From: an uncultured Actinomycetes bacterium
GTDB taxonomy: Bacteria; Actinomycetota; Actinomycetes; S36-B12
Reading direction: 5' to 3'
NCBI GenBank assembly: GCA_913061025.1
Contig: CAJXUJ010000004.1
Location: 1-32,759, forward strand
Length of the DNA: 32,759 bases
The notes below the pieces were generated by a model. It had not been told where the DNA came from and ran no database searches. It saw only the letters and a program-made list of their open reading frames with translations. This document shows, in pieces, positions 7,204 to 14,825 of the stretch (the first letter of the stretch is position 1; each line of letters opens with the position of its first letter). Position numbers and translations under genes: made by a program.

Positions 7204-8175
7204 ATGTCGATGCCTCGGACCGAGGTCCGTCGAGACCTGAAGTCCGCGGCCACGTCTCACAAGGGTGACCGAATTTTCAATCGGTCAATAACTACCGCGG
7301 CGTTCACCGCGCTCGTGGTCCTCGCCGGAATCGCGATCTTTCTCGGTTTCAGTGCCATCGAGGCCCTGAGGACCCAGGGCCTGGATTTCCTCTTCACGAC
7401 CGAATGGTCCGTGGAGCAAGAGGATCCCAAGGCGGGCATCTGGGGAATGCTCTACGGATCAGTGCTGCTCTCGGTCATTGGCCTGGTCATCGCCATTCCA
7501 GCGTCGCTACTTCTCAGTGTCTTCATCGTCTTCCTCGCGCCACGTCGGCTGGCCAAGGTGATGACGAACGTCATTGACCTCATGGCCGCTATCCCCTCGG
7601 TGATCCTCGGTCTATGGGCGTTCTACCTCCTGAACCCGCCCGCGGAGGAATGGCAGTTCCTCCTCAACAAGTACCTCGGGTGGATTCCGATCTTCCAGAA
7701 CGAGTCCGGCAACTTCAATGGGACTCCGTTTATTGCCGGCTTCGTGCTCGCGATCATGATGATCCCGATCATTACGTCTGTCTCGCGAGAAGTGCTCGGT
7801 CGCACTCCGCCGGATCTGATCAACGCAGCAGAGGCCCTGGGCTGCTCGTTATGGACGATGCTCAGGTACGTCGCTCTTCCTTACGGACGCGGTGGAATCG
7901 TCGGCGGCATCATGCTCGGCCTCGGGCGCGCTCTTGGTGAGACCATCGCGATCTTCTTCGTGTTGAAGCTCATCTTCGAGACCAACTGGTACAACATCAT
8001 CGAATCCGGCGGCGGATCCGTCGCGACACTGATCGTTGCGACCTTCGGCGAGGTCTCTGGGCCCTATGAGTTGAACCTGCTTCTTGCCGCGGGCTTCTTC
8101 CTCTTCGTTGGAACCCTCATCGTGAATGTGATCGCCAACCTCATTGTCCAGCGCACAGGACGGATGCAGCGATGA
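7204..8175 (+). CDS. pstC: Phosphate ABC transporter permease PstC
   Basis: PstC is one of two inner-membrane permeases of the high-affinity phosphate importer. The 323-residue protein has about six membrane segments: TTAAFTALVVLAGIAIFLGF near residue 35, then the family's MAAIPSVILGLWAFYLL and GFVLAIMMIPIITSVSREVL. The EAA loop (INAAEALGCSLWTMLRYVALP) contacts the ATPase, and GLGRALGETIAIFFVLKL follows. ATG 7204 is used; ATG 7210 is also in frame, and neither has a strong Shine-Dalgarno. It overlaps pstA by 4 bp. PHO-box-like repeats upstream suggest induction by phosphate shortage. Confidence 0.95.
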   Translation: MSMPRTEVRRDLKSAATSHKGDRIFNRSITTAAFTALVVLAGIAIFLGFSAIEALRTQGLDFLFTTEWSVEQEDPKAGIWGMLYGSVLLSVIGLVIAIPASLLLSVFIVFLAPRRLAKVMTNVIDLMAAIPSVILGLWAFYLLNPPAEEWQFLLNKYLGWIPIFQNESGNFNGTPFIAGFVLAIMMIPIITSVSREVLGRTPPDLINAAEALGCSLWTMLRYVALPYGRGGIVGGIMLGLGRALGETIAIFFVLKLIFETNWYNIIESGGGSVATLIVATFGEVSGPYELNLLLAAGFFLFVGTLIVNVIANLIVQRTGRMQR

Positions 8176-9275
8176 CTCAAGTCCTAGATCGGGAGCGCAT
8201 CGCGGAGTGGTCCACGCAGGAGCCACAGCGGCCCTGGACCAAAAAGCCAGTGCACCTACAGGTGTGGATCGCGCTTGCCGCGCTGCTGCCGGCAGTAGTT
8301 GTCGCACTCATGTTCACCTACACCGATTTACCGGGACCGGTACTTATGGTGGTCGTTTACCTACCGCTTCAACTCGTGGCTTCGGGATTTGCTGCGTTGG
8401 CTACCAAAGGGCGACAGGGCGTTGCAGACTCGGTGATCATCGTGAATGCGATTGGCGCGACCCTGTTCAGCTTCATCATCTTGTTCTCCGTGCTGGGGTC
8501 GCTCATTGTCCGCGGTTTCGAGGCTTTGTGGGGTGAGGACGGATTCCGGTCATCCTTCCTCGTGCAGAACAACGTGTACATCAACCCCAGTACGCCGCTG
8601 GAGTACGGCGGCCTTGGCCATGCAGTCCTCGGCACGTTGATCATCGTCGCCATCGCAAGTCTGATCGCGGTCCCCATCGGCATTGCGACGGCGATCTACA
8701 TCACTGAGGTTCGCGGTCGAGCAGTGCCCTACGTCCGCTTCTTTGTCCAAGCGATGAGTGGTGTTCCGTCGATCGTTGCCGGTCTTTTCATCCTGACGGT
8801 GCTGATCGTGTCCGGAGCCATCGGACAGAGTGCTTTTGCTGGGGGATTGGCCTACGCGATCTTGATGCTTCCGACTGTCGCGCGTACCGCCGAAGAAGTT
8901 CTCCGCCTGATCCCGGAAGACCTACGCACCGGGGCCCTGGCGCTCGGATCGACCAGAGCGCGGGTAGTCCTTCGAGTTGTCATTCCTGCTGCGAAGACAG
9001 GCATCATCACCGCCATCATTCTTGGCGTCGCGCGAGTCATCGGAGAGACGGCACCGCTTCTGCTCACCTCTTTGAAGAGCGACCAGACGGTTCTCAACCC
9101 GTTTAGCGACCCGATCGCTGCCCTCCCGACTTACATCTTCGACAACGTGGCGCTGCCCTATCCGGGAGCGGTTACCCGCGCTTGGGGTGCGGCGCTGGTC
9201 TTGATGGTCATCGTTCTCATTCTTTTCACCATCGCCCGGATCCTCGGGCGTGACCGACTGAACAAGTCCCGCTAG
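8172..9275 (+). CDS. pstA: Phosphate ABC transporter permease PstA
   Basis: PstA is the second permease. The core from about residue 145 carries the binding-protein-dependent transport domain: GHAVLGTLIIVAIASLIAV, a MSGVPSIVAGLFILTVLIV helix, and the EAA loop GALALGSTRARVVLRVVIPA. GVARVIGETAPLLLT follows. At 367 residues it is longer than classic PstA because the N-terminus adds two hydrophobic segments (about 31-50 and 54-78) before the first core helix near 85-110. Such an N-terminal addition is common in actinobacterial PstA, as far as I recall. ATG overlaps the pstC stop by 4 bp; pstB follows 9 bp later. Confidence 0.94.
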   Translation: MTQVLDRERIAEWSTQEPQRPWTKKPVHLQVWIALAALLPAVVVALMFTYTDLPGPVLMVVVYLPLQLVASGFAALATKGRQGVADSVIIVNAIGATLFSFIILFSVLGSLIVRGFEALWGEDGFRSSFLVQNNVYINPSTPLEYGGLGHAVLGTLIIVAIASLIAVPIGIATAIYITEVRGRAVPYVRFFVQAMSGVPSIVAGLFILTVLIVSGAIGQSAFAGGLAYAILMLPTVARTAEEVLRLIPEDLRTGALALGSTRARVVLRVVIPAAKTGIITAIILGVARVIGETAPLLLTSLKSDQTVLNPFSDPIAALPTYIFDNVALPYPGAVTRAWGAALVLMVIVLILFTIARILGRDRLNKSR

Positions 9276-9284
9276 GAGGAAGCA

Positions 9285-10124
9285 ATGTCCACTGCTGAAT
9301 ACGAGGGTGATGTAGAGGTCCTCGAAGGGGAGTTTGCAGACAAGCGGGACGTGGGACCCATTGAGCTTGAATCGCGCGACGTATCCGTCTGGTTTGGTCA
9401 ACGTAAGGTGCTCGAGGGCGTCAACATTGCGTGCCCAAAGAAGACTGTCACGGCACTGATCGGGCCATCGGGATGCGGTAAGTCGACATACATCCGCACT
9501 CTGAATCGGTTACACGAGCTCATTCCTGGCGCCGCGCTTGCCGGTTCGGTTCTCTACGAGGGCAAGGACATCTACGACACCGATGTGGATCCCGTCCACA
9601 TCCGGTTGAAGATCGGCATGGTCTTCCAGAAGCCCAACCCGTTCCCGTCCATGACAATTCGCGGCAACGTGCTCTCCGGGCTCAAGCTGTCCGGCATGAA
9701 GCGTGATGGTCACGATGAAATCGTCGAGCAGACGTTGACAGCCGCAGGGCTGTGGAATGAAGTGAAGGATCGTCTTGATTCCGCCGCCGGTGAGCTCTCC
9801 GGTGGCCAGCAACAGCGCCTCGTCATTGCCCGTGCACTCGCGGTTCAGCCGCACGTCCTGCTGATGGATGAGCCGTGCTCGGCCCTTGACCCCGCGTCAA
9901 CCTTGAAGATCGAGGAAACAATCCGGGAGTTGTCCAAGGAGATCACCATCGTGATCGTCACCCACAACATGCAGCAGGCGGTGCGTGTCTCGGACTACAC
10001 CGCCTTCTTCCTGGCCGCGGAGAATGAGCCCGGCTACGTGATTGAGCAGGGCCCCACAACGGACATCTTCAGCAACCCACGAGATCAGCGGACCCTCGAT
10101 TACGTCAACGGACGATTCGGTTAA
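9285..10124 (+). CDS. pstB: Phosphate import ATP-binding protein PstB
   Basis: PstB powers phosphate import. The 279-residue ABC ATPase has Walker [10 protein letters not shown] (60-68), a Q-loop in [18 protein letters not shown] typical of PstB, signature LSGGQQQR (171-178), and Walker [13 protein letters not shown] (D195/E196). The switch histidine is in [10 protein letters not shown]. About 25 extra residues, acidic at first, precede the ABC domain. AGGAGG lies 7 nt before the ATG, the best ribosome site of this operon. No phoU gene follows. Confidence 0.97.
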   Translation: MSTAEYEGDVEVLEGEFADKRDVGPIELESRDVSVWFGQRKVLEGVNIACPKKTVTALIGPSGCGKSTYIRTLNRLHELIPGAALAGSVLYEGKDIYDTDVDPVHIRLKIGMVFQKPNPFPSMTIRGNVLSGLKLSGMKRDGHDEIVEQTLTAAGLWNEVKDRLDSAAGELSGGQQQRLVIARALAVQPHVLLMDEPCSALDPASTLKIEETIRELSKEITIVIVTHNMQQAVRVSDYTAFFLAAENEPGYVIEQGPTTDIFSNPRDQRTLDYVNGRFG

Positions 10125-10130
10125 CCACGC

Positions 10131-10160
10131 GTTCACCTGGACACCCAGAGTTCACCCACT
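10131..10160 (+). promoter_or_regulatory. PHO-box-like repeats upstream of pstS
   Basis: GTTCACC occurs at 10131-10137 and again at 10150-10156. Between them GGACACC (10139-10145) lies 11 nt before the second copy and matches it at 5 of 7 positions. The array lies about 90-120 nt before pstS. A possible -10, TAATTT, is at 10210-10215. This suggests that pstS has its own phosphate-controlled promoter in addition to read-through from pstCAB. Confidence 0.55.
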
Positions 10161-10251
10161 GGATTGCATCTGGTTGCCAAGACGCCCACTGGTGGCTACG
10201 TGGTGTCTCTAATTTCCACCTGTCAGTAGTCCCGCAAAAAAGGAGAAACTC

Positions 10252-11310
10252 GTGCGACGTACGATCGCCATTCTCGCTGGTACGGCCATTGCAGCCTCCA
10301 CGGTTGCCGTAGCCGCCCCGGCCAATGCAGCGGAGACCATCCCCGGTGGTGGCGCTTCGTTCCCCTACGTGTTCCTGTCTCAGTGCCTGTCGGATTTCAA
10401 TGCTTCGCAGAACAACTTTGACATTGAGTACACCTCGACCGGTTCGGGTACCGGCAAGGGCAACTTCACCAAGGGCACCTTTGTATATGCCCAGACCGAC
10501 AGCAAGTTCTCAACGGGAACCGAGCCGGACTTCGGCTGGGAATACATCCCGAACATCGGCGGAGCGATTGTTTTCCCGATCAACCTGAAGAACTCCAAGA
10601 CCGGTCGCAGCCTCGGCTCGTCAATCCAGTTGAAGCAGAAGACGCTCGCCAAGATCATGGGTGGCGAAATCACCAACTGGCGTGACCGCGAGATTCTCCG
10701 CTCCAACCCGCGTATCGCTTCAGGTATCCCGAACGAGGACATCACGGTTGTCTACCGCGGCGACAAGTCCGGCACTACCAACAACCTGCTCCAGTACCTG
10801 AACGCGTGGGCGCCGACGATCTTCTCCGAGGTGCAGGACACCATGTCCACCGCGTTCCCCGGCGGCAAGCCCCCGTCAAACTCCGTTTCTGGTAACAAGA
10901 ACACGGGCGTGATGTCGCAGATCCTCGCCAAGGAAGGTGCAATCGGCTACGTCGATCTCGGTGATGCCAAGGGTTACCCCTCGGCTCGCATTGAGAATGC
11001 GCTCGGTCAGTTCGTGGCTCCATCCTCGGCTTCGGCAGCCCGCAACCTGGCTAACCAGGATGACGTCCAGTCCTCGGGCCTGGTGGACCTGAACTACAAG
11101 GTTCGCGCCAAGGGTGCCTACCCGATCGCGATCTTCAGCTACGCGCTGGCTCGCACGGACGGCAAGGGCCCGAACGGTCTGGGAGTACGTCAGTTCGTTG
11201 ACTACGTGATCCAAAAGTGCGGCCCGTCGCGCGCGGCCTCGCTCGGCTTCGTGCCCGTGGGCGGCAAGGTCTTGAACAAGGCCAAGGCGCTGGTCCGCGA
11301 CATCAAGTAG
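10252..11310 (+). CDS. pstS: Phosphate-binding protein PstS
   Basis: PstS captures phosphate outside the membrane for PstCAB. The 352-residue precursor has a Sec signal peptide (about 1-26, cleavage likely at ANA|AE) and no lipobox, so it appears secreted rather than lipid-anchored. Mature residues include GGGASFPYVF, TSTGSGTGKGNF, and YRGDKSGTTNNLLQYL. There R169, S173, G174 and T175 match the Arg and Ser-Gly-Thr ligands of E. coli PstS. KNTGVMSQILAKEGAIGYVD follows. GTG start at 10252 with AAGGAG 7 nt upstream. Placing pstS after pstB instead of first is less usual. It lies 29 bp before a second PstS-like gene. Confidence 0.95.
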   Translation: MRRTIAILAGTAIAASTVAVAAPANAAETIPGGGASFPYVFLSQCLSDFNASQNNFDIEYTSTGSGTGKGNFTKGTFVYAQTDSKFSTGTEPDFGWEYIPNIGGAIVFPINLKNSKTGRSLGSSIQLKQKTLAKIMGGEITNWRDREILRSNPRIASGIPNEDITVVYRGDKSGTTNNLLQYLNAWAPTIFSEVQDTMSTAFPGGKPPSNSVSGNKNTGVMSQILAKEGAIGYVDLGDAKGYPSARIENALGQFVAPSSASAARNLANQDDVQSSGLVDLNYKVRAKGAYPIAIFSYALARTDGKGPNGLGVRQFVDYVIQKCGPSRAASLGFVPVGGKVLNKAKALVRDIK

Positions 11311-11339
11311 TTCGACAAGCAAACGGAATTCAAAGAAGA

Positions 11340-12509
11340 ATGGTGAGGGCAATGCTTCGATCGAATCGGGGCATTGCCCTCACCGCATTCTTGGGAGCGG
11401 GCGCACTGGCCGTGGCCGGATGTACGCCACCGATGCCGCCCGACGTCCTCGCGGCCCAGGCCGAATCGCAAATTGACTGCCAGAGCGGAACCGTTGATGT
11501 ATCGGTCCCCGAAAACCTCTTCGGCGCGATGACGTTTGTCGGTGATGCGCTTACATCTGTATGTCCCGATCAGACGCTGACCGAAGTCGGTCCGCTTGAC
11601 CCGGCTCCCCTCAAGGTTTTCGACGGCACTCCGACGGCGGACGACGTCGCAGAGTTTTCCGCAATTTGCCCAGTGGACGATGTCATCTACGTCCCGCTGT
11701 TCAACTACCCGGTAACTCTCGCGTACAACATCCCCGGTCTCGAAGGGCTCGTCCTGCCCCCGGAAGCCATCGCTGGAATCTTGAACGGCGCGATCACATC
11801 CTGGGAAGACCCGGCTATCGCCGGGGCAAACGAAGGATTCGACCTCTCGCTGCTACCGGACATTCAAATTTTCGCTCTGGATACCCCTACGGGCGCGGTT
11901 GAGGCAATGACCACGTGGCTATCGCAAGAGGCACCGGAGGAGTGGACCGCCGGCACTCTCGAGGTTCTCGACAATGCCACGACGTTTGCAACGCCGTTCG
12001 ACCTGACCGGTGAACTCTCCTTCACCGATGGCGCCGTTGCTGTTCTTCCCGTTTTCGAGGCTTTCAACGCCTTCGTGCCAACCGCAGCGCTGCCGGTGAT
12101 CGATGAGACCGAAGGTGGTTCGGGGGAGACCATCATTGCTTTCCCGGACGATCCACAACTGGCAAAAATCGGCGCCGGAGCGGTCGACATCACCGTCGAC
12201 GAGGCGGGAAACATCGCGGCGACCGCCGGTGTCGGGGGCAACCCCAACCCTGAGAACTTCGATTTCGCCGCATCCAAAATCATCCTCCAGGAGGGACAGC
12301 CCGAGATCGGTTGGCCGGTGATGGGAACGGGTCATTTGCTCGTATGTGACGATCCAGAAAACCCGGTTGCCCTGTCCGTCGCCCAGTACGCACTCCGGCT
12401 CGCTGGTCAGGGAGCCTTTGAGACCTTCGGATTGACCCCGCTGCCCGAGCCGGTTCGTATTCGAACCTTCGAGCCGCTGAAGGTCGTGGTGGAGGAGCCC
12501 ACCGAGTAG
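11340..12509 (+). CDS. PstS-like substrate-binding lipoprotein with altered ligand site
   Basis: The 389-residue protein has a lipoprotein signal ending LAVAGC, with C28 the likely lipidated residue. It keeps the PstS-like fold: LFNYPVTLAYNIPGLEGLVL, PEAIAGILNGAITSWEDPAI, and a TTWLSQ helix. Where pstS next door has RGDKSGTTNN, this protein reads LDTPTGAVEA (180-189): the phosphate Arg is Leu180 and Ser-Gly-Thr-Thr is Thr-Gly-Ala-Val. So it may not bind phosphate in the standard way. ATG 11340 and ATG 11352 are both possible starts; the second would shorten the signal by four residues. It lies 29 bp after pstS and before a strong terminator, so it is probably co-expressed with pstS. Specificity is unknown. 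Confidence 0.75.
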   Translation: MVRAMLRSNRGIALTAFLGAGALAVAGCTPPMPPDVLAAQAESQIDCQSGTVDVSVPENLFGAMTFVGDALTSVCPDQTLTEVGPLDPAPLKVFDGTPTADDVAEFSAICPVDDVIYVPLFNYPVTLAYNIPGLEGLVLPPEAIAGILNGAITSWEDPAIAGANEGFDLSLLPDIQIFALDTPTGAVEAMTTWLSQEAPEEWTAGTLEVLDNATTFATPFDLTGELSFTDGAVAVLPVFEAFNAFVPTAALPVIDETEGGSGETIIAFPDDPQLAKIGAGAVDITVDEAGNIAATAGVGGNPNPENFDFAASKIILQEGQPEIGWPVMGTGHLLVCDDPENPVALSVAQYALRLAGQGAFETFGLTPLPEPVRIRTFEPLKVVVEEPTE

Positions 12510-12527
12510 CGCTCGCACGAGACGTAA

Positions 12528-12561
12528 GAAGGGACCGAAGGCTGATGCCTTCGGTCCCTTC
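12528..12561. terminator. Strong bidirectional hairpin between the PstS-like gene and the sulfur operon
   Basis: A perfect 15-bp stem (12528-12542 with 12547-12561) closes a TGAT loop. Inner stem sequence is GACCGAAGGC/GCCTTCGGTC. It lies between two convergent genes (stops at 12509 and 12591) and could end both transcripts. There is no long T-run, as is common in high-GC actinobacteria. Confidence 0.85.
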
Positions 12562-12590
12562 GCGTGAGGGGCGCCCATCCGAGCGACCGC

Positions 12591-13100
12591 TCAGATGAAG
12601 AGGAGTTGCGCTCCCTCGGTCAACTCGATGAAGTCGCTTGCGTTGATGATGCCATCGAGGCCATCGAACAGGTCGGACTCATCGACGTGATTCATGTCCG
12701 CGCTGAGCCGACAGGCCCAGAGCTTGGCACCCGATGCCTTGAGCAGCTCGAGGAACTCCGGCACCGGAGGAATGTCCAACTCATCCAGCGACTTGTTCAT
12801 CATGTGGGTAGCCATGGACGTCATACCCGGCAGTGGTGCCAGTGCTGCGGGCATGTGCGCGGCGGGGTTACCCACGGGTGAGAACTTCAAGTGCTCCATT
12901 CGGCCCTTGGTGATCATGTCGAATCCCCAGAAGGTGAAGAACAGGTGCACGTCCACGCCCTCACCCAGGGCGGCATTGCCCAGGATGAGTCCGGGATATG
13001 CCATGTCCAGGCTGCCTTTAGAGCAGATGATGGCAAGCGTCCTGTCGGTCTCGACGTCATCGTCGAAGGACGGGACGACCATGTCGGCGGTTGCAGTCAT
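12591..13100 (-). CDS. DsrE-family (DsrE2-like) sulfur carrier protein
   Basis: The 169-residue protein has the DsrE/DsrF-like fold: TLAIICSKGSLDMAYPGLIL (21-40), then EGVDVHLFFTFWGF, a Met/Pro-rich loop (about 75-105) and KLWACRLSADM near 127-136. Cysteines are C26 and C130; C130, in the A-C-x-x-S context of DsrE2-type proteins, is the likely persulfide carrier. Such proteins pass sulfane sulfur between enzymes such as rhodanese, TusA and DsrC/TusE. GGGAGGA stands 4 nt before the ATG. The gene is third in the minus-strand operon, 10 bp after the TusE-like gene. The exact subfamily and partners are inferred, not shown. Confidence 0.8.
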   Translation of the reverse strand: MTATADMVVPSFDDDVETDRTLAIICSKGSLDMAYPGLILGNAALGEGVDVHLFFTFWGFDMITKGRMEHLKFSPVGNPAAHMPAALAPLPGMTSMATHMMNKSLDELDIPPVPEFLELLKASGAKLWACRLSADMNHVDESDLFDGLDGIINASDFIELTEGAQLLFI

Positions 13101-13110
13101 GTCGTCCTCC

Positions 13111-13425
13111 CTAGACGCAGCCGTGCGGCTTGGGCAGACCGGCGATGTAGGACATCTTCTTGGCCGGCTTCTTGGGGAAGAGCTGGAACAGCGTCTTGGT
13201 GTCCACCCCTCCCGCGGTTGAGACTCGGCGGATCGTGGGCGTCTCGCCCTTCACCTTGAAGTCCTCGCGCAGGAAGTCGATGACCTTCCAGTGGTCGTCG
13301 GTCATATCGACGCCGATGGCGGTCGCCAGTGCGCTGCCGATTTCCTTGTCCCATTGGTCGTACTCGGTCATGAAGCCTTCGTCGTCGACGACGACCTCTT
13401 TTCCGTTGATGGTTGTGGTTGCCAT
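13111..13425 (-). CDS. TusE/DsrC-family protein, single C-terminal cysteine
   Basis: The 104-residue protein ends IAGLPKPHGCV, the characteristic C-terminal arm of the DsrC/TusE family, after a helical domain with DHWKVIDFLREDF and TLFQLFPKKPAKK. The penultimate Cys (Cys-B) is present. The second redox Cys of true DsrC, 11 residues earlier, is Ser here (KKMSYIAG). That is the TusE-like state: it can carry a persulfide or bind a partner, but cannot form the DsrC intramolecular trisulfide or disulfide. The ATG at 13425 has GAGGAG 9 nt upstream; a TTG at 13434 is in frame but lies within the ribosome site. Middle gene of the SQR-TusE-DsrE operon. Confidence 0.88.
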   Translation of the reverse strand: MATTTINGKEVVVDDEGFMTEYDQWDKEIGSALATAIGVDMTDDHWKVIDFLREDFKVKGETPTIRRVSTAGGVDTKTLFQLFPKKPAKKMSYIAGLPKPHGCV

Positions 13426-13464
13426 GGCAATCAACTCCTCACTGTGTGCCGTGGCGGGCGCTTC

Positions 13465-14739
13465 CTAGGCGGAAAGCGCCGGCTCTTTCTTTTCTTCTTG
13501 GTCGAGTAGTTCGGTCTTCTTGCCCTTGAGGGACATGAGTGGTGGAACAGGCATGGAGCGTCCTGGCATCAGGATGTTCCAGTAGACCCACCGGAATGCG
13601 AGCTTGCCGAGGTGATTCACGCGGCTTTCCTTCAGCAGCGCCATCGGACCCACGCCCGCGTAGGGGTACTTGCCGGGCAGGGGCTCGTAGTCGTAGTTGA
13701 AGTCGATCAGCATCGCCTTGCCGCCGCCGGTCTCGATGAAGCAGTTGGCGTGACCATCGAACCGATGCGTCATCTCCATGCCCTTGATGTGCTGCAGGAA
13801 GTTCTCGACGAAGATGTCGATCTCGAAGTGCGCAACCGAGCCTGCTTTCGATGCCGGGATGTCGTTGGCATCGCCGAGCGCGAAGATGGTGTCGTACTGG
13901 GTCGACACTTGGGTGAACTTGTCGACCGGGACCAGATTCAGTTCGTCGCCGAGTCCAGAGCGTCCAACGAAGTCCGCACCCATGTTGAGCGGAACGGTTA
14001 CCAGCAGGTCGAAGGGAACCTCTCGTTCGTCATAGGAAACGAGAGCCTTCTTCTCGTTGTCGATCTCCATCAGCATGAAGTCCGGCTCGACCGCGATGCC
14101 CTTCTCGTCGAGCGTGTTGCCGAACGCCTCGGCGGCGATGGGCTTGGTGAACGCTCCCGGCAGTGGGGTCACGTAGGTCATCTCGACCTTGTCACGCATT
14201 CCCTTGTCCTTGAAGAACGAGTCGGCCAGGAAGGTGAATTCCAGCGGCGCCACCGGGCACTTGATCGGCATCTCGACGATGTTGACGACCAGACGCCCGC
14301 CCTCCCAGTCCTTGAGTTTCTCGGCCAGAGCCGTGGAGCCCTCATAGGAGTAGAACTCGTGAATCGACTTCTTCCATTCCGGACCGGTCATGCCGTCGGT
14401 CTGGTCCGGACGCGGGCTCACACCGGTCGCGATGATCAACATGTCGTAGCCGAATTCGCGGCCGTCGGTTAGTGCGACGACCTGCTCCTCGGGGCGAACC
14501 ACGTCGATCTCGCCGTACTGGAGATCGACCGATGAGTTCAGCGTTGCCCGGCGGGACTTGGTCACCTGATCGGGGGTGTAGGTCCCGAACGGCATGAACA
14601 GGTATCCGGGCTGGTACCTGTGGTTGTCGTCGGCATCGATGACGGTGATCTGCCACTCGCCCGACGGGAGCTCCTTGTGGAGCTTGTTGGCTGCCATTGT
14701 TCCGGCGGTGCCACCGCCCAGAATTACTAATCTCCTCAT
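13465..14739 (-). CDS. Sulfide:quinone oxidoreductase-like FAD protein
   Basis: The 424-residue flavoprotein begins with a dinucleotide-binding motif (RRLVILGGGTAGTMAANKL). It has YDMLIIATGVSPRP and the FAD segment IFALGDANDIP (about 285-295). C161 (EMPIKCPVAPLEF) and C333 (GHANCFIETGGGKAM) are placed like the two redox cysteines of sulfide:quinone oxidoreductases. A third N-terminal cysteine seen in some SQRs is absent. The C-terminal KLAFRWVYWNILMPG is amphipathic and may dock on the membrane. The reaction would be sulfide to polysulfide with electrons to quinone. First gene of the operon; no Shine-Dalgarno, but TACCGT is 7 nt before the ATG. A flavocytochrome c-like or other disulfide reductase is the alternative. 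Confidence 0.8.
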   Translation of the reverse strand: MRRLVILGGGTAGTMAANKLHKELPSGEWQITVIDADDNHRYQPGYLFMPFGTYTPDQVTKSRRATLNSSVDLQYGEIDVVRPEEQVVALTDGREFGYDMLIIATGVSPRPDQTDGMTGPEWKKSIHEFYSYEGSTALAEKLKDWEGGRLVVNIVEMPIKCPVAPLEFTFLADSFFKDKGMRDKVEMTYVTPLPGAFTKPIAAEAFGNTLDEKGIAVEPDFMLMEIDNEKKALVSYDEREVPFDLLVTVPLNMGADFVGRSGLGDELNLVPVDKFTQVSTQYDTIFALGDANDIPASKAGSVAHFEIDIFVENFLQHIKGMEMTHRFDGHANCFIETGGGKAMLIDFNYDYEPLPGKYPYAGVGPMALLKESRVNHLGKLAFRWVYWNILMPGRSMPVPPLMSLKGKKTELLDQEEKKEPALSA

Positions 14740-14746
14740 GTCTACG

Positions 14747-14752
14747 ACGGTA
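14747..14752 (-). promoter_or_regulatory. Putative -10 element of the SQR operon (leaderless)
   Basis: TACCGT on the minus strand lies 7 nt before the ATG of the SQR-like gene, which has no Shine-Dalgarno. Confidence 0.45.
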
Positions 14753-14764
14753 TGCCCGTCGAGA

Positions 14765-14791
14765 GGTGCCGAGGCAGGGTCGAACCTACGG
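14765..14791 (-). other. Degenerate tRNA-Leu 3'-end-like fragment
   Basis: The minus strand reads GTAGGTTCGACCCTGC then CTCGGCACC, resembling the T-arm and acceptor end of an actinobacterial tRNA-Leu. One T-loop base is missing, and the matching 5' acceptor strand is absent from the upstream sequence. So this is not a functional tRNA. It may be a relic of a tRNA or of an integration site. Confidence 0.3.
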
Positions 14792-14792
14792 A

Positions 14793-14818
14793 CTCCTTGG
14801 GACTTTCGTCCGCTGGAG
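14793..14818 (-). terminator. Small hairpin after ppa
   Basis: The inner stem GGAC/GTCC closes a TTTC loop (GAAA on the minus strand). An outer CTCC/GGAG pairing is separated from it by a 3/3 internal loop. It starts 7 bp after the ppa stop and may weakly end ppa transcription before the SQR operon. Confidence 0.3.
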
Positions 14819-14825
14819 CCCGGGA

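Noticed and set aside
11217-11339. Upstream extension of the PstS-like lipoprotein
   Set aside because: It overlaps pstS and would bury the lipoprotein signal, which must be N-terminal.
13612-14472. 286-codon open frame antisense to the SQR-like gene
   Set aside because: His/Val/Glu-rich shadow translation; the SQR frame has clear FAD and cysteine motifs.
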